From the NCBI GenBank assembly GCA_023101885.1, contig JALPQD010000143.1, positions 3,038,001 to 3,102,000 on the forward strand: a stretch of 64,000 nt of DNA, given 5' to 3'. Of the stretch, positions 1 through 12,639 are shown piece after piece (position 1 is the stretch's first letter; the number at the start of each line of letters is the position of its first letter). The notes beneath the pieces were generated by a model, which saw only the letters and a list, made by a program, of their open reading frames with translations, was not told the origin of the DNA and ran no database searches. The translations under genes and the position numbers were made by a program. Origin of the DNA: Typhlomys cinereus (taxonomy: Eukaryota; Chordata; Mammalia; Rodentia; Platacanthomyidae).

Positions 1-2774
1 TACTTTGTGGTATTTCAATATAGAACCAGAGTTATCATTCATTTTTATTTTTATTTATTTGGATTTTCTAGCTTTCTAGTGAGACAGTTTCGTAGCTTCT
101 TTTCCCGGTGAACACACACCGTTCACTGAAGCTGCACCCCGGGTGCAGCCCCACCAGCCTCTGCCATGCTGTCCTGTCACTTTCTGTTCTCTCCATCCTC
201 GGCTTACACTTTTATATTTATGTATTTATATTTTAGCATGTTTTTACATATTGTATTATACTTGTATTTGATGCATACTTGCCTTTTTATTCACTGGGAA
301 ATTCACCATACTAACTGCTATTTTTTTTGTCTTAAATTTAATTATGTTGCTGGCACAAATTTTAGTACAACAGTTAAGATTTTCGGTGTTATGACTCTTT
401 AGGGGGTAAGAGCTATGGATTTTATGCTAACCAAGTTTGATCTCCAAGATGAAAAGTTAGAGGAGTTCTGGCTGACTGGAAAGAATTTAGAGAAGGTCGT
501 GGAAAAGCTGATTTTTGACTATACGCAAAAGTGGACTATCTGAGCCTAAATCATTAAGCAGAATTCTGTAAAACACATATGTCATTTGAAAATATGATCA
601 CAAACTGAATTTCAGATCAATATCTAGATTAACACTTCTTTTTGCTACTTAGCTCTTTACATAGAAAAATTTTGATATGGCATACTACTTAGGGACATCT
701 GATTGGTTCTAGAAATAGTCCTAAAATCTATTTTAGAATTACTGATATGGTATCTGGAAAGGAATGCTATTATACATCTGGGTGTATTTTAAATTTAATT
801 TCTGTTTGGAAGCGTCAGGATTCTGACACACCAAATTTACCTGTAGAATTTTTGGCATAGAATTTTTACAGTATTTAGCACACATGAAAGGCATAGTATA
901 CTGCAACTGATACAGTTCTGTTGTGTTTTAATAATTTTATTCAAAGTACTGTCAGTGTTCTATGATCATATTTCTGACATAATTAAGACTACAAAAAAGA
1001 TACAGCTTTAAGTTAAAATTAAACTACAAAGTTCATTAAACAGATTTTTTTCTTCTGTATTTGTACACACGATACATATATTTTATATATATAATGCATA
1101 TAGTATTTTATATATATAGTATTTTAGACACATATCTGCCAAAACTTTATAACTCTTTTAATGTTACATGACAGATACAAACAAACATACATTAGGGAAA
1201 ATATAGATGAATTCATACTTAAAGTTCCCTGAAGAGTTTATTCACACCTGACTGCAAACTCGGGCTATGTCTTTTACTGCTTATTATCACCTTTCTGGTT
1301 TTTGTGCATTGGCACTAAACATTTGGTTCTTTAAGTATGTGTTTGTTTGCAGATTTTTTAAAATTTCTAAATTATTTAGTTATTTTATTTTGTGATTATT
1401 TTATAATAATGGAGATACAGTTTTATGTGGATACAGGATGAACTTACATGAACTCTTAAAATGTTTCCAGTATAATTTAGACCTCTAAATAACAGCTACA
1501 ATTCTTTTAGTTCATACTGCTTTTATTATTGGGCCTTTTTAAAACTCTTTCTCTAATACTATGACTCTTTTGTGGGATTTATATCTGTGTTGAACCTCCA
1601 GCTAAGAGGAAGGGACAAAATACTAAGTTGAAAGATGAAATCTTCTAACCAGATTTAGGGTAAATTTATATAAAGTAGAATGATACTTGAAATGTTTCAT
1701 TAAGTCTGGTAAAATTATATGAATACAACCTATCTTGCTATTTTATATCAGACATTTTAATAACCAGATTTTTATAAGATGTGAGAAAACTGTAAAATTT
1801 CTTTACTTCCAAAATTTATTTAGAAAGCTTTCGGGAAGTATTTGTTCCTTTTTTGTAAGACCTTGTGTGTTTTAATCGTGTCTTTCTGCAATGAGAAGGC
1901 TGTGAACAGAGCACTTATCTCACCTGAAATGAAACTGATAGTTGAGATTTTTTTTTAGCTTTTTTCTTTAGTTTAATTGACAAACCCACATTAGAAAATC
2001 TAACGGAAGTAGAGTCATTTGTTATTCTTTTGTAGTAAAGCCTCTCACTAATTCAGAATTTATGATACTTCAGATGTAGTATTTGTGATCTTCTTGAGTA
2101 AAAATTTCAAAATAATTTCTTCCTCTGAATTTTCAGGGTCATACTATTAAGGGGAATCCTGTCTAAAATCACTAGCTTTTCAAACCAAGGGCTCAAGAAA
2201 TGAAGGATTCCTTCACCGTGCCTTCAGCCTCTGGGGCCAGCAGTTAATTCTTGTATGTTAAAGGACTTTCCTGTTTATGGTACATTTTAATGTAATCTTG
2301 GCCTATATTGAAGTCTACTGTAGGTGACCACACTTTCTTCATTGTAGCATTTAATATATATTCTGTACTGCTTGAAGATAACAAAACTGAACTTTTTACT
2401 TAAATTTCTGTAAGTCACATTGGCCTACCCATTCTGTGTTATTCCAAATTAGTGAGGTTTTACTGTCTTTGTTTAGGCTTTTTGAAGTGATAGTCATTTA
2501 AGTTACAGAAAAAGAAATCATATTTAGTTCATTTGTTTTGCCTAAATATTAGTGAAAGTTAGAAAAAGAAGAAAGGATGAAATGAAATTAAATGACCTAT
2601 GTTATTCTTTTAATATTCTAAAATAGGCATTCAAATACAGAATTAAAATGTGACTGTAGATTCACATATGTATTGCATGCACTTGCCTAGTGTTGCCGTA
2701 AGAGATTATCAGACTAGTTGTCGCTGAAATTCCTTTCAGATTGTCATTTATACTGTGTGCAATGAATGTGAATC

Positions 2775-2884
2775 TTAGTAACATAAAGATTGTATTTGAA
2801 TATATCAATATGTAATTTTTATTAAAAAGAAATAAATTGTCTGATTCACACATTCCCAAATTCGAGTGTTTATATTCTGGAATG
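2775..2884 (+). repeat. 110-bp segment, first copy of a dispersed duplication
   Basis: This segment reappears in direct orientation at 4831-4938 with about 91% identity: roughly eight or nine substitutions and a 2-nt gap. The sequence next to this copy is not recognisable as a repeat, which suggests this is the source copy. That direction is inference. Confidence 0.85.
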
Positions 2885-3318
2885 GGTGCTGTGCTTAGAA
2901 TGCCAAAAATTCTAAATGTAAAAAACATGGTGGATAGAGGGGAGCAAGTCAAAAGAAAGGAAAGAAGGTTTGGTTAGGATCTCAGTTGATGGCAGAAAGA
3001 AAACAACAAAATAGAATATCAAGGGATAAGACAGGAGAAATGAGTGAAAATAGGCCATTGAACTGTAGTATACTGAATAAAATTCTTAGAATTTCTTAAA
3101 GTTCAGTTGAGTTCTGCAGTCCTAGTGGACTAGATAGCCTTTCTGAGATCTCCTTAAGAACTCTGTTACTTTTGAGTCTACCAGGAACTTTTTAAATGTC
3201 AAATACTAATAATACCACTAAATAAAAATAAATGTTATATGACTTTGCATGCAGTTATTTTTACGCAAACTAAAATTTTCCATAACTTTTAAGTTTTGTA
3301 CTTAAAATTTTATTTTAT

Positions 3319-3476
3319 AATTTAATTTTCATTACAAAACTGATTGGCTTAATAGGTTTTAAGAAAATGAGAAATGTATATCATCAAATTTATTTATTAA
3401 TTTAATTTTCATTACAAACTGATTGGCTTAATAGGTTTTAAGAAAATGAGAACTGTATATCATCAAATTTATTTTC
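3319..3476 (+). repeat. Tandem duplication, two units of about 79-80 bp
   Basis: Two head-to-tail units start at 3319 and 3399 with 'aatttaattttcattaca'. They differ by one missing A and one A/C change. The high identity points to a recent local duplication. Part of the unit occurs a third time at 4111-4154. Confidence 0.93.
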
Positions 3477-3699
3477 TTAAATCTGATTTCTGTTTTATTG
3501 ATTTAGTGACATTTGCAAACAGAAGTATATCGTATATCTTTCAAATTTGCTTCTTTGCAGGTAACTTCTTGATCTGTCACTTCTAACACTTCTTGCTTAT
3601 TCCTTTTAACATTTTTCTCTTTTTCTTCCATAGCAAACTGATTTAAATGTTTATTTTGAGTATGAATAATGTTTTAATTTTGAATCATAACATTTGCAG

Positions 3700-3819
3700 A
3701 TGGAAGTGGAGATAGAGGAGAAAAAGATGCAAGTAAAATCACCAGCTACCCTCCAGGCTCCGTGAGGTTTGACTGTGAGCTCCGAGCAGTCCAAGTCAGC
3801 TGTGGATTTCACCATTCAG
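3700..3819 (+). CDS. Mycbp2: Mycbp2 exon 1 of window (RCC1-like repeat)
   Basis: Encodes window residues 1-41, opening with DGSGDRGEKDASKITSYPPG and running into RAVQVSCGFHHS, the start of an RCC1-type blade. The acceptor is catttgcag and the donor gtagca. The exon begins with the last two bases of a codon and ends one base into a Val codon completed at 5173. It lies between a tandem duplication and the third copy of that duplication. The RCC1-like part of MYCBP2 is a beta-propeller used in protein interaction. Confidence 0.95.
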
Positions 3820-4110
3820 GTAGCAGCTGGAACTTTAGGGTATAACTGCATTTTTACAGTTGTGCTAGATGACTTGTTTAGTTTTCATGGCCATTGTTTG
3901 TTAACGCATGTCAAGATATAATACCTCTCAAGTCTATATCATTTCCATATTACAGAATTTCCTGAAAACTATAGCATGATGAAACAAGTTCTGTGCTTTT
4001 CTAGTCTATTGGTATGAGTATTTTATGATTCAGTTTAATTAATTACTTAAGATGAATAGTTCTTTTAGTTCGGGTGTGCTGTGGCTTTTATAACGTCTCA
4101 CATTTTAATA

Positions 4111-4154
4111 GAAAATGAGAAATGTATATCATGAAATTTATTTTCTTAAATCTG
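4111..4154 (+). repeat. Third, dispersed copy of the 3399-3485 unit
   Basis: 44 bases match 3442-3485 at 42 positions. This copy is on the other side of exon 1, about 670 bp from the tandem pair, in the same orientation. Confidence 0.85.
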
Positions 4155-4483
4155 TGGAGTAATTACTAAGTGAATTATTAATAGTTACTATAAGTCGTAC
4201 TATTCTACCTTTATAAAAATTAAAAACTGAATTGATTTATTTCCTTATTTGTTAAGACATTGATAAATATTAAAGTTGTACCATATTTTTGTTATGTAAA
4301 ATTGTGTATCACTCCAACCAATGTGCTACTTTAAATATCCTAGATATTGGAGAATAGTATCTTTTGTGTACCTTCCTATCATTCAGATTTGATAATTAAC
4401 CTGAACAAAGTATTTATGAACAAACATTATGAAATATTAATGTTTTTCAGTGGTATTTGTAAGAGTTTTAAAAGCATTATGCA

Positions 4484-4511
4484 TTTAAAGCATTAAGCAT
4501 AATGCTTTAAA
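4484..4511 (+). repeat. Perfect 12-bp inverted repeat with 4-nt loop
   Basis: TTTAAAGCATTA and its exact reverse complement are separated by AGCA. Further 'aaagcattatg' motifs flank the hairpin at about 4471 and 4509. It is AT-rich and intronic, and no function is evident. Confidence 0.85.
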
Positions 4512-4576
4512 GCATTATGAAAAACACACATTTCATGACCTATAAAGTGCTTGTCAGGACTAAAATTATATTTTTC

Positions 4577-5015
4577 TTTTTTTCTTTTGTGTGTATGTAA
4601 TAGCACATGTGTGTTTGCATGTGGGTTGACGTGCCTGTGCATGGGAGTGTATGTACATAAGTGCACTTCAGTATGTATGCCTGTGGAGGTCCAAGGGTGA
4701 TACCAGTTGTCATTCGCCATTGCTCTTCCATCTAACTGTTGTGAGCTTGAGTCTCTGATTAAAACCAGAGCATGCCATTAAGACCAGCTTGCTTTCCATA
4801 CTCTGCCTTCCAGGGCTAGTATTACAGGTATTAGTAACATAAAGATTGTATTTGAATACATCAGTATGTAATTTTTATTAAACAAATAAATTGTCTTATT
4901 CACACATTCTCAAACTCAAGTGTTTATGTTCTGGAATGTAGGATCTGGGGATCTAAACTCAGGCTCTTTTGCTTATGAGGCAAAGGCTTTAACCGCTTAA
5001 CCATCTCCCCAGGCC
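4577..5015 (-). mobile_element. RSINE1-like SINE interrupted by a copied patch
   Basis: On the minus strand it starts at about 5015 with the tRNA-like head (in + sense 'aaccatctccccaggcc') and runs to a GT-rich tail near 4580. The two halves fit one RSINE1 element, but 4831-4938 is foreign to it and matches 2775-2884. The SINE resumes at 'tctggggatctaaactcagg'. Confidence 0.75.
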
Positions 5016-5172
5016 TGATTTTTCACTAAACATAGATACATCTAGGGTTCAGTTACCTGTTTTTACTGATTACAAATTATAAACAGTGAAAATTATACTA
5101 ATTTCAGTGTTGTTGTGATAGAAATATAAAGTGTCCATAATGCAAAGACAATGTTATGTGTTTTGATTTCAG

Positions 5173-5254
5173 TGGTTTTGATGGAAAATGGAGATGTCTA
5201 TACGTTTGGGTACGGGCAGCACGGGCAGCTGGGACATGGGGATGTCAATTCCAG
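5173..5254 (+). CDS. Mycbp2: Mycbp2 exon 2 of window (RCC1-like repeat)
   Basis: Encodes window residues 41-68: VVLMENGDVYTFGYGQHGQL then GHGDVNSR. The pattern G-V-Y-x-F-G-x-G-x-x-G-Q-L-G-H-G is the signature of an RCC1 blade. The acceptor is ttgatttcag and the donor gtactg. The exon ends two bases into an Arg codon completed at 13566. Confidence 0.97.
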
Positions 5255-5564
5255 GTACTGGCTAACTTTCATTCGCATTTTGTTAGCCTTTCTTCCCATT
5301 TTCTTTCTTTTATCTCATTGCTTGTGTGTTTTCTAAAACTGAAATAAAACTTATTTTGTAAAATGTGATATATGTATTATTAATGGTTCCTGATTTTGTA
5401 GTTGAATTGCTTATATGGAGTAGTTGATTTTGTACTTTCAGGAGAAAGGTTGAGGTAAATTTTATGCATTTTAAATATAACAGTGACTTATGACCACTAA
5501 AAAAAAAAACATGTTCTTTACAAATTATCCTTTTTTTTCAAATGTATGTGTATGTGTTGCAGCC

Positions 5565-5955
5565 CGCCTGCATGGTTGCTGATAAATGACCATCACACAG
5601 CTTAAGGGAACAAGGAGTTTACTTTCTTATGATAGTCTGGTTGCAGTTCTCAATTCAGCTTGACAGGAGAGCACACACCAACACCAGGGCCAAGGGAATT
5701 CGCCATACGATCACTGCATAACGGCTGAGAGATGGACAATCCTTACTTGCCAGACCAGCATGTCTAGCCAAGTACACAGAAGGATGCCAACTCTCTCAAC
5801 CAGCTTTCTGATATATCCAGGGCCTAATCCCACCCACCATGGGCTGGTTCTTCCTCAGCAGCTAGACAATCTCCTTCAAGTTTGCTCTGGGCTTAACTCA
5901 ACCATAAACTCTCTACAACTGTGCCCAGAGCTCAAACCCTCAGTCAAGTTGACAC
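5565..5955. repeat. Unclassified degenerate interspersed repeat
   Basis: A block richer in GC than its surroundings, with phrases such as 'ggaacaaggagtttactttc' and 'gtcaagttgacac' that I associate with common rodent interspersed repeats. I cannot name the family or its exact limits. Confidence 0.4.
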
Positions 5956-5974
5956 TGGTGCTTAATTATGGCAG

Positions 5975-6300
5975 TATGTGTCTTCACCTATGTGTTTATG
6001 CACACATACGTTCATGCATGTGAAGTCTAGAGGTTGATGTGGAAACTCATCTTTGATAACTCTTTCTTTCACCTTAGTTCTTATGACTGAGTCAGCCAAG
6101 CTTAGATCTTGTCTGTACAGCTGGTTGGTTGTCTTAGCCAGCTTAAAATGGAGCTTGTCAATTTCTGCCTTGCAAGGGTAAAAGTACAGGAGAGAGACCA
6201 TGCCCACTCTGCATACGCTTGGGATGAAATCTGAATTCCAGACCTGTGTTTGCGAGGCCAGTGTTTTAATTGCTGAGACATATGCTGGCCTACGCTGCTG
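5975..6300 (-). repeat. Degenerate SINE-like sequence
   Basis: It ends in a minus-strand SINE-type head ('gaggccagtgttttaattgctgagacata') after a GT/CA-rich start near 5975. The family is uncertain. Confidence 0.35.
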
Positions 6301-7149
6301 CTGCTGATCATCTGTTTTTTTTTTTTTTCCTCCTCATTTTCCTCCTCCACATGGCAATAGAAAAGACAGTGAACATTAAACATCCCACATTGTATTTTCT
6401 TTTCTTCTTCTTTTTTTAAGTCAGCAATAAGACCAAGGTGTAGTTTAGTCACACAGTTATCTAGCATGCAGAATGTCCTGTTTAAACCCCAGCAATTCAT
6501 TTAATGAATGAATGAATGAATAAAAATAATATCAGAAGACTTAGTTTATTTTGAAATTTTTGCCCAATAATGACATAAAGATATTTAAACTTTCATATGA
6601 TCTTTAAATGAAACGTCTTGTCTCTGATTTAAACTATATTGATTTATTCTGAGTAGCAAAGACCCAAATATCAGACGCTCCTAGTAACTTACTAATACGC
6701 GTTCTTCCTTTCTTTAGTTGGTGGTAGAGTTTCAGGTGGTGATAGGCTATATAGCTAAAGACAACGTTTCTCAGCCACTGTTGCATCAGGATGTGGCCAT
6801 GTAAATCAAGGTGCGATATGTGAAGTTTTGGATTATCTTGTTAAAAGGAAAGGGAACACCTCTCTTTCTCTGTTTGCAGCTTACTGGTTAAAGTTTACAT
6901 GCTGGCAGGAGCTAGCTCTAGAGATATCATTTGGAGCCATGTATTGACAATGACAGGGCTTCACGTTGAAAATAACATAGGTGCTTCCAACTTAAAGTCC
7001 TACATTAGTTCTTTTGATTAGATGCATCTTAAGTGAGAAGTAAACTCTTGTCCTAAGTCCCTCTTACTTTGATCTTTGTTTCAGTGGCCAAGTCTATATC
7101 ATACTCAGAATGTCTTGGGTCAAAAAATAATAGAAAGTAATTCCTTTCT

Positions 7150-7460
7150 TAGTTCAGGTCTTCCACAAAGGAGTTGCCAAGGCAGGATTAGGTGTGCGAA
7201 GGATTTATTAGGGAAAACTGAAAGCTAAAGTAGGGAAAAAGCAGGTATGTAGGCAGCATACCTGCAGATACATTGTGATCTGACCCCAATGAGAGGAAAG
7301 AAGGGAGGAGGTTGTTAGTAGGAAGAGTCTGGATTATACTGTAGCCTCGAGAGAGTTTTAGGCAAGGTCAAAAGAGCTCTCCTTAGGTCGAATGACTCCT
7401 GCCTTCCTGCCTTCACTGTGTCCTTGCTGGTGCATCTTACCAGACATATGGGCTCAGAGA
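7150..7460. repeat. Unclassified repeat-like block
   Basis: Contains 'gaaggatttattagggaaaa' and a purine-rich stretch (7280-7330). The composition differs from the flanks and suggests an old retroelement remnant. I have no family assignment. Confidence 0.3.
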
Positions 7461-10167
7461 GCTAGACGCACTCTTGTGTGTCAGTCAGCTGTTCTCCCTG
7501 AAGCGGGTTATCTTGAAGGGATCTAAGTGATCTGCACCTGCAGCAGCAAGATTTATTTATCATGTCTAGACTTGACGCAGGACTTGAGTTTTCACTTACT
7601 TTGTTTCTCACTTTCCACTCTACCATATTTCTCCCTCTGTAGTCAGAATTTGCTGCTGGAATCAAAGGGTGTTTACCCTTTCTCACTTATATCCATTGAA
7701 GAAAAGAGATTCTCTTCTAAATATTAAATAAAACCCAGTGTCTTAATACATTGTGCTGAGGTGTGTGTGTTAGGGCTAAGGGAGCACAAGGCAAATCTTT
7801 GTTCTATTTCCCACTGAAGACTTAGTAACACAGAAGAAAAAGGGTTATTACCTTAATTACCACTATTGCTGTTCATATTTAGCTAGTAATTATTTTTGAG
7901 TCATGTTAAAAAGGGCGGGACATTTGCTGTTAGGCATGATAGAGCGAGTCTCACTCATATTCAGTAGAGAAGGGTACCTTTTCACAAATCAGACTCTGTC
8001 TAAATGACATTCCACAAATAAATGATTTCATACAACTATATTTTGTCATCTTCACTGAATGGAAAGGGAAATAGTGAAAATAAGGATTATACCCAAACCC
8101 CACACTAAGCATGTGATACTTCACTGTGCAGTATGAGCTGTGAACAGAAGATTCCCACACTACATTGAGCCATAAAAATGTCTGTCAAAAGGGAGGTATG
8201 TTGCTTTTTTCAACTTTTAAAATGAGGAATTGTCTGAAAACATTTCTTTTTACTCCTGATTATACCGGCGAGCACCATTCCTTAATTTGCAGTGAGTTCT
8301 GAGGCAGGAAGATCACATCAATGTGCTGAGTATTCTCAATAGCTTGACTTTGTGAAGTAGCTTTCAGTGTGATACTTTGTAACAAAATACCAGGATTTCA
8401 TTATGATTAAAAGCTACAAGACCTAACATGAAAAGTTTTACTCCTTCATTAATCGATATGTAAATAAAACACTCACTGCACGTGGTTTTCACAGAGCTGG
8501 ACTGATGGCACAGACATGCAGTGTGCTTGGGTGATACTCTGGTAGGCGAGCGGGTCTTCAAGACTGCTTCATCTTACACGCTCCAGCGCTCAGTCAGTCT
8601 GGACCTGTGGGGGAAGCTGAAGGCTCTGTTACTAGTGTGGGAAGTTAACTAGTTAATTTAGTGGAATAACACCAAAACAAAGCTCCTGTAATGTACATAT
8701 TACCATAAAACAAATATGTAGGACTATTTAGTTTTTTTTTAAACTATATGGTTGAAGAGTAAAATGTTTCTAGTAACAAAATTAATTGGAATATATTGAG
8801 TAGTACATATTAGAATGTGTTGATGGATGTGAGGTGACTATTAACAGTGTGTATGATGATGAAGGTGTAGAAAAGCTACTGGTGCTCTTTGATGTGGTAT
8901 CCTGTGAAAATGACCAAGCTGTCTCTAGGATTTTACTATTTGGTAGCTACATAATCTTACCTCATGCTTCTGATTTTATCTCTATGAAGTAAGATTAATG
9001 CATCTCCACTGGAAAAGGTGTATGAGAATTCAGAGATGATGTAAGCAATTTACTTATTATTATATAGCAAGTGCTAAGAAATGCTAGTCATTGCTTTTTC
9101 TTATTTTTCCTTTTTTTCTTTATTAGCCCACTATTTCTGATTTTTAAAGTGCAACTTTTATAAAGGTTCTTAAAGCATTGCATTCACTCTTGTCAGGGAT
9201 TTATCAGTCTTGTTTTGTTTTTTGTTTACTGTGTTCCGAAATTTGTGGATCTTATGTTACTTTACCATTTTTCTTACATCTTTCTTGGACCTTGCGACAG
9301 AAACAATACAGTTTAAATGCTTTTCCAATTGGATAATGTTCTGAGTTTCATCTTTATCTTCCTCTCCTGTCTTTGTACACTAATATAAGATCCATATTAG
9401 AACCACACTGACAAGATCCATGAATTGCTTCACCACTTCCTAAGAATGATGTGATTCTATTTTGTTTGGGCTTTAGTTTTCAAATCGTATCATGTGACTG
9501 AGTCAATGTAGTGTGTGCAAAGTGCCTGATATGCACATGTAAACATTCACTCTTTTCCTGTTCTTTTTCTGCTTTCCACATAATTTAATGAAAGATTCTG
9601 AACCAACCCATAGACCTATAATCAACCCAGATTCATCCATATTTGTATTTTGATAGTCAGTGATAACATTTTATATTAACATGCTCTGTAAGCTATAGAT
9701 AAGTAAACAATGATTGAAACTCTTTCCTCAGTTCCTGTTTAATTTGAAATGGATTCTTCTGTGAGGCCGTTATGATCCAGCTCTCTGAAGTGGCAACTGT
9801 TGGTTTGCTAAACCCCCATCCTCAGAATTGAGACCACTCTCTCATAATTGAAAACCTCCATCTCTCCTCTCAAATTAAAAGCACAGTGCTCCCCACTGCT
9901 TTCCCATTATTTTACTCCATCCTCTGTTAAAAAGTAAAAAATTGAGAAAAAATTAAAATTAAAAAATCTGACTGATTTATCAAAAGATAGACATTCTGTT
10001 CTACCCTCCTCCTATTGTCCAACTACCTGTGAGTTATTATCTTTTTTTATTCACTGGTAATTTAGGGTGGATCACCATGTTTTTAATATTGAGTCTTATT
10101 ACAGTTGTAAGTTAACTTCAGTATAATGTGACTGATTATATACTGTATTCTTTTCCTTTTTCCTTTT

Positions 10168-10308
10168 TTAAATTTATTTATTGGGGGAGGTACATGGAGC
10201 ATGGGTAGAGGTCAGAGGAGAGTTCCTTCCTTCCACCACGTGGGCTTCTGTGAATCAAATTCAGGTCATCGGGTTTGCGAGCAGATAAGATCTGCTGAGT
10301 TCCCCCAC
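10168..10308 (-). mobile_element. B3-like SINE
   Basis: In + sense it shows the reversed B3 layout: 'aaatttatttatt' tail, 'ggtcagaggagagttcc', 'aattcaggtcatcgggtttg', then a decayed head. It is old and short. Confidence 0.6.
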
Positions 10309-11138
10309 ACCATATTCTTATGTTGACACTCATACAGTCGTGAATATTTAACTTTTACCTTCACAGAGATCCTTGTCATAACCTTAGGCTTGTTGCATAC
10401 AGTACAACTCTGGATTCCTCAAACATCTATAATCTGATGGTAGTTGTTGAGACACGTAGCCTTACTTTATTTTGATTGTTATCAGTATTGTATTCCCTAC
10501 AACCCTTTACTCTTCTACTCTTTCATTTTCACTCTATTTCCTGCCTGAGGTAGCGATTACTTCACCTCTTCACTTTTACTGCTATCACTTGAGTGGATCA
10601 AATCATCTGTGCTTTCCAAGCTTATACTTAGGCATCTGGGAAGAAATGAATCACCATCACTGGATATGATTTTCAGATTTGACCAATTGTTCTACAGTGG
10701 CCAGTAATCCTACCATTCTGCACTTTTGAACTGTTTGTTTCAAATCTGTTGAGAACTTGATGAAAGATGGACAATCTTTAGGAAAAAGTGGAATAATTTC
10801 TCTGTACTATATTACTTAAAAATTGTAAATACTGCTTACAAACTCAGAGGCTTCCCAGGCCCCTTGAAATCCAGCCGTGGTCTTCGTAGAAATCCATCCT
10901 CCCCCCAGCCAGCTGAACATACCACGTAATCATGGATCTTTCTTGTTCATCAAGTCTTTCTTTCTCTCAGTACAGAACCTACATTGCTATAACCACAAAG
11001 ATAAAGATTGCTTGACAGGAAGGTGCCTAACTGCACCTTCGTAATTTCCCTCCTCTTTTTTCCTGCTGCAATGAGAAAGGAATGTGCTTTCATCATGTCT
11101 AGGAACTGAAGATTTTCTTAAGAACTTCATTTTCCTAG

Positions 11139-11385
11139 GCTGGTTCAGGAGTTAAAGCTTTTTGCCTTGCAAACAAAAGGACTTGAGTTCGGATTCCCAG
11201 ATCCCACACTAAAATAGCAGCAGTCTAGACCTTCCAGCCCTGGAGGGTGGAACCCGGGACACCACAGAGCAAAGCAATAAGGAGGTAGAGCAATCCAGGA
11301 TAATTCCTGACGTCACCCTTGGGCCTCCATGGGCACACACAGTGGGCGCTTCTACACCTTTGACACCTACACTTTCAACAAAAAT
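11139..11385 (+). mobile_element. B2-like SINE, older copy
   Basis: Head 'ggctggttcaggagttaaag', then 'tgagttcggattcccagatc', body 'ccagccctggagggtggaac' and end 'aagcaataaggaggtagag...gacgtcaccctt'. It shares this layout with the other B2-like copies in the window. The tail is weakly CA-rich and no clear target duplication is visible. Confidence 0.75.
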
Positions 11386-12639
11386 CTGCCTTTTCTTTAG
11401 GGATGTGCTTCTATTTCCTATATCATTTCTCATCTCTTAAGTCTCTTTTATACTTTTAAACTTCCTCAAGTTTCTGTTACCTTAAAAAGGGGGGACTCTT
11501 CAACCTCATTTTTGCTTTTAGCTGTTGACTCTTTATTTTTCCCTTACCACTGGGATACTTGACGGGTCTGTTCTCCAGCCCCACTGTTAACTCCAAGTCT
11601 GCTACATTTTTATCTGCTTCCGCCAAAGAGGCTTTCTTGTACTAAAAAGTAGTGGCTATTCCTGTGTCTCTGTAGTGTTTGGTGTCTTACTTCTCCCCCT
11701 TGCCTTCTTTTCCACTGTCTCTCCTCATGCTCATTTCCCAAGTGTTTTTCACCCTGGAATGCCCTGGGTGACTTTGAGTTCTCCCCCTCTCCGTACCCAA
11801 AAGTTCAGAGCAACTCTCAGGTTGCTTCTCATGTCTAGAACTTCTTTCCTCTCACTAATAACCTGCCTAATGTCATTGTTTCTCACAGCGTAAGTGGGTG
11901 CCACTACTCTCTACTTTGTTACATAGTGTGGCAATCTTCATTCTTCCATATCTGGTCACCCGTCAAGGCCAGTGAGTTCTGTTTCCTACACAGCTGACAA
12001 ATTCAACTGTCCTTTGTCCAGTGTCTCTTCACATTGATCTACAAGTTTTCATGAGGTTTTCTTAACTATGTTTCCAGCTGATAGTCTTTTCTTCTTTCTG
12101 TCTCTTTTTTTCATTATGTTCTAATTTAATATGTCTATTTTTATGGAATTTAAGAAAATTCAAAGTATAATTGTATTATCTTAAATACATAGTTCTCCTG
12201 TTGTGTCTTATTTCTGTTATATTCTAATATATTCAAATATATAATATATTCTAATTTTAAATAGTGCTTGCAACATGGTTAATAAAATATTTTATAAAAG
12301 TAGACAGGGATATTAAGATGCTGTTTGTCTTGTGTTACTAGTAAGTTAGTAATTACCATTGTGTGCCAGATATGGTTTGTTGCTATTCTCCATGTTACAG
12401 AAGACAAAAACCGAAGTATAACGAGTGACTATTTGAAGTTCTGATCTCATTGCCATGAGTGGAATAGGTGTTAACTCCCAGGCAGTTTAGCATTAGAGCT
12501 TGAGCCTATATCCGTGGTCATAATGCCTCTCAGTATGCATGTTCTGAGTCCTCAGGTACTGTGCTAACATCAAGGTTATAGCTTAGTAACTAAAATTAGA
12601 AGAATATAAAATTATTTCATCTAGTTCCTGGATTGAATT

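Larger units (their letters stand above)
1..3699 (+). other. Mycbp2: Intron upstream of exon 1 of the window (3' part)
   Basis: AT-rich intron with no exon that I can support. It holds the source copy of a duplicated patch (2775-2884) and a tandem duplication (3319-3476). A 42-codon open stretch at 415-543 has no recognised relative. The rest looks like unique or very old sequence. Confidence 0.7.
3820..5172 (+). other. Mycbp2: Intron 1 of window
   Basis: Holds the third copy of the upstream duplication (4111-4154), a perfect 12-bp inverted repeat (4484-4511) and a minus-strand RSINE1-like element split by a duplicated patch (4577-5015). Confidence 0.85.

Noticed and set aside
415..543. A 42-codon open frame starting MDFMLTKFDLQDEKLEE
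   Set aside because: It reads rather like protein but matches nothing I know, has no splice-site context that would join it to Mycbp2, and is short enough to be chance.
6102..6500. 132-codon open frame on the minus strand
   Set aside because: It crosses a decayed SINE and a poly-T run. The translation is low complexity (Glu/Lys runs).
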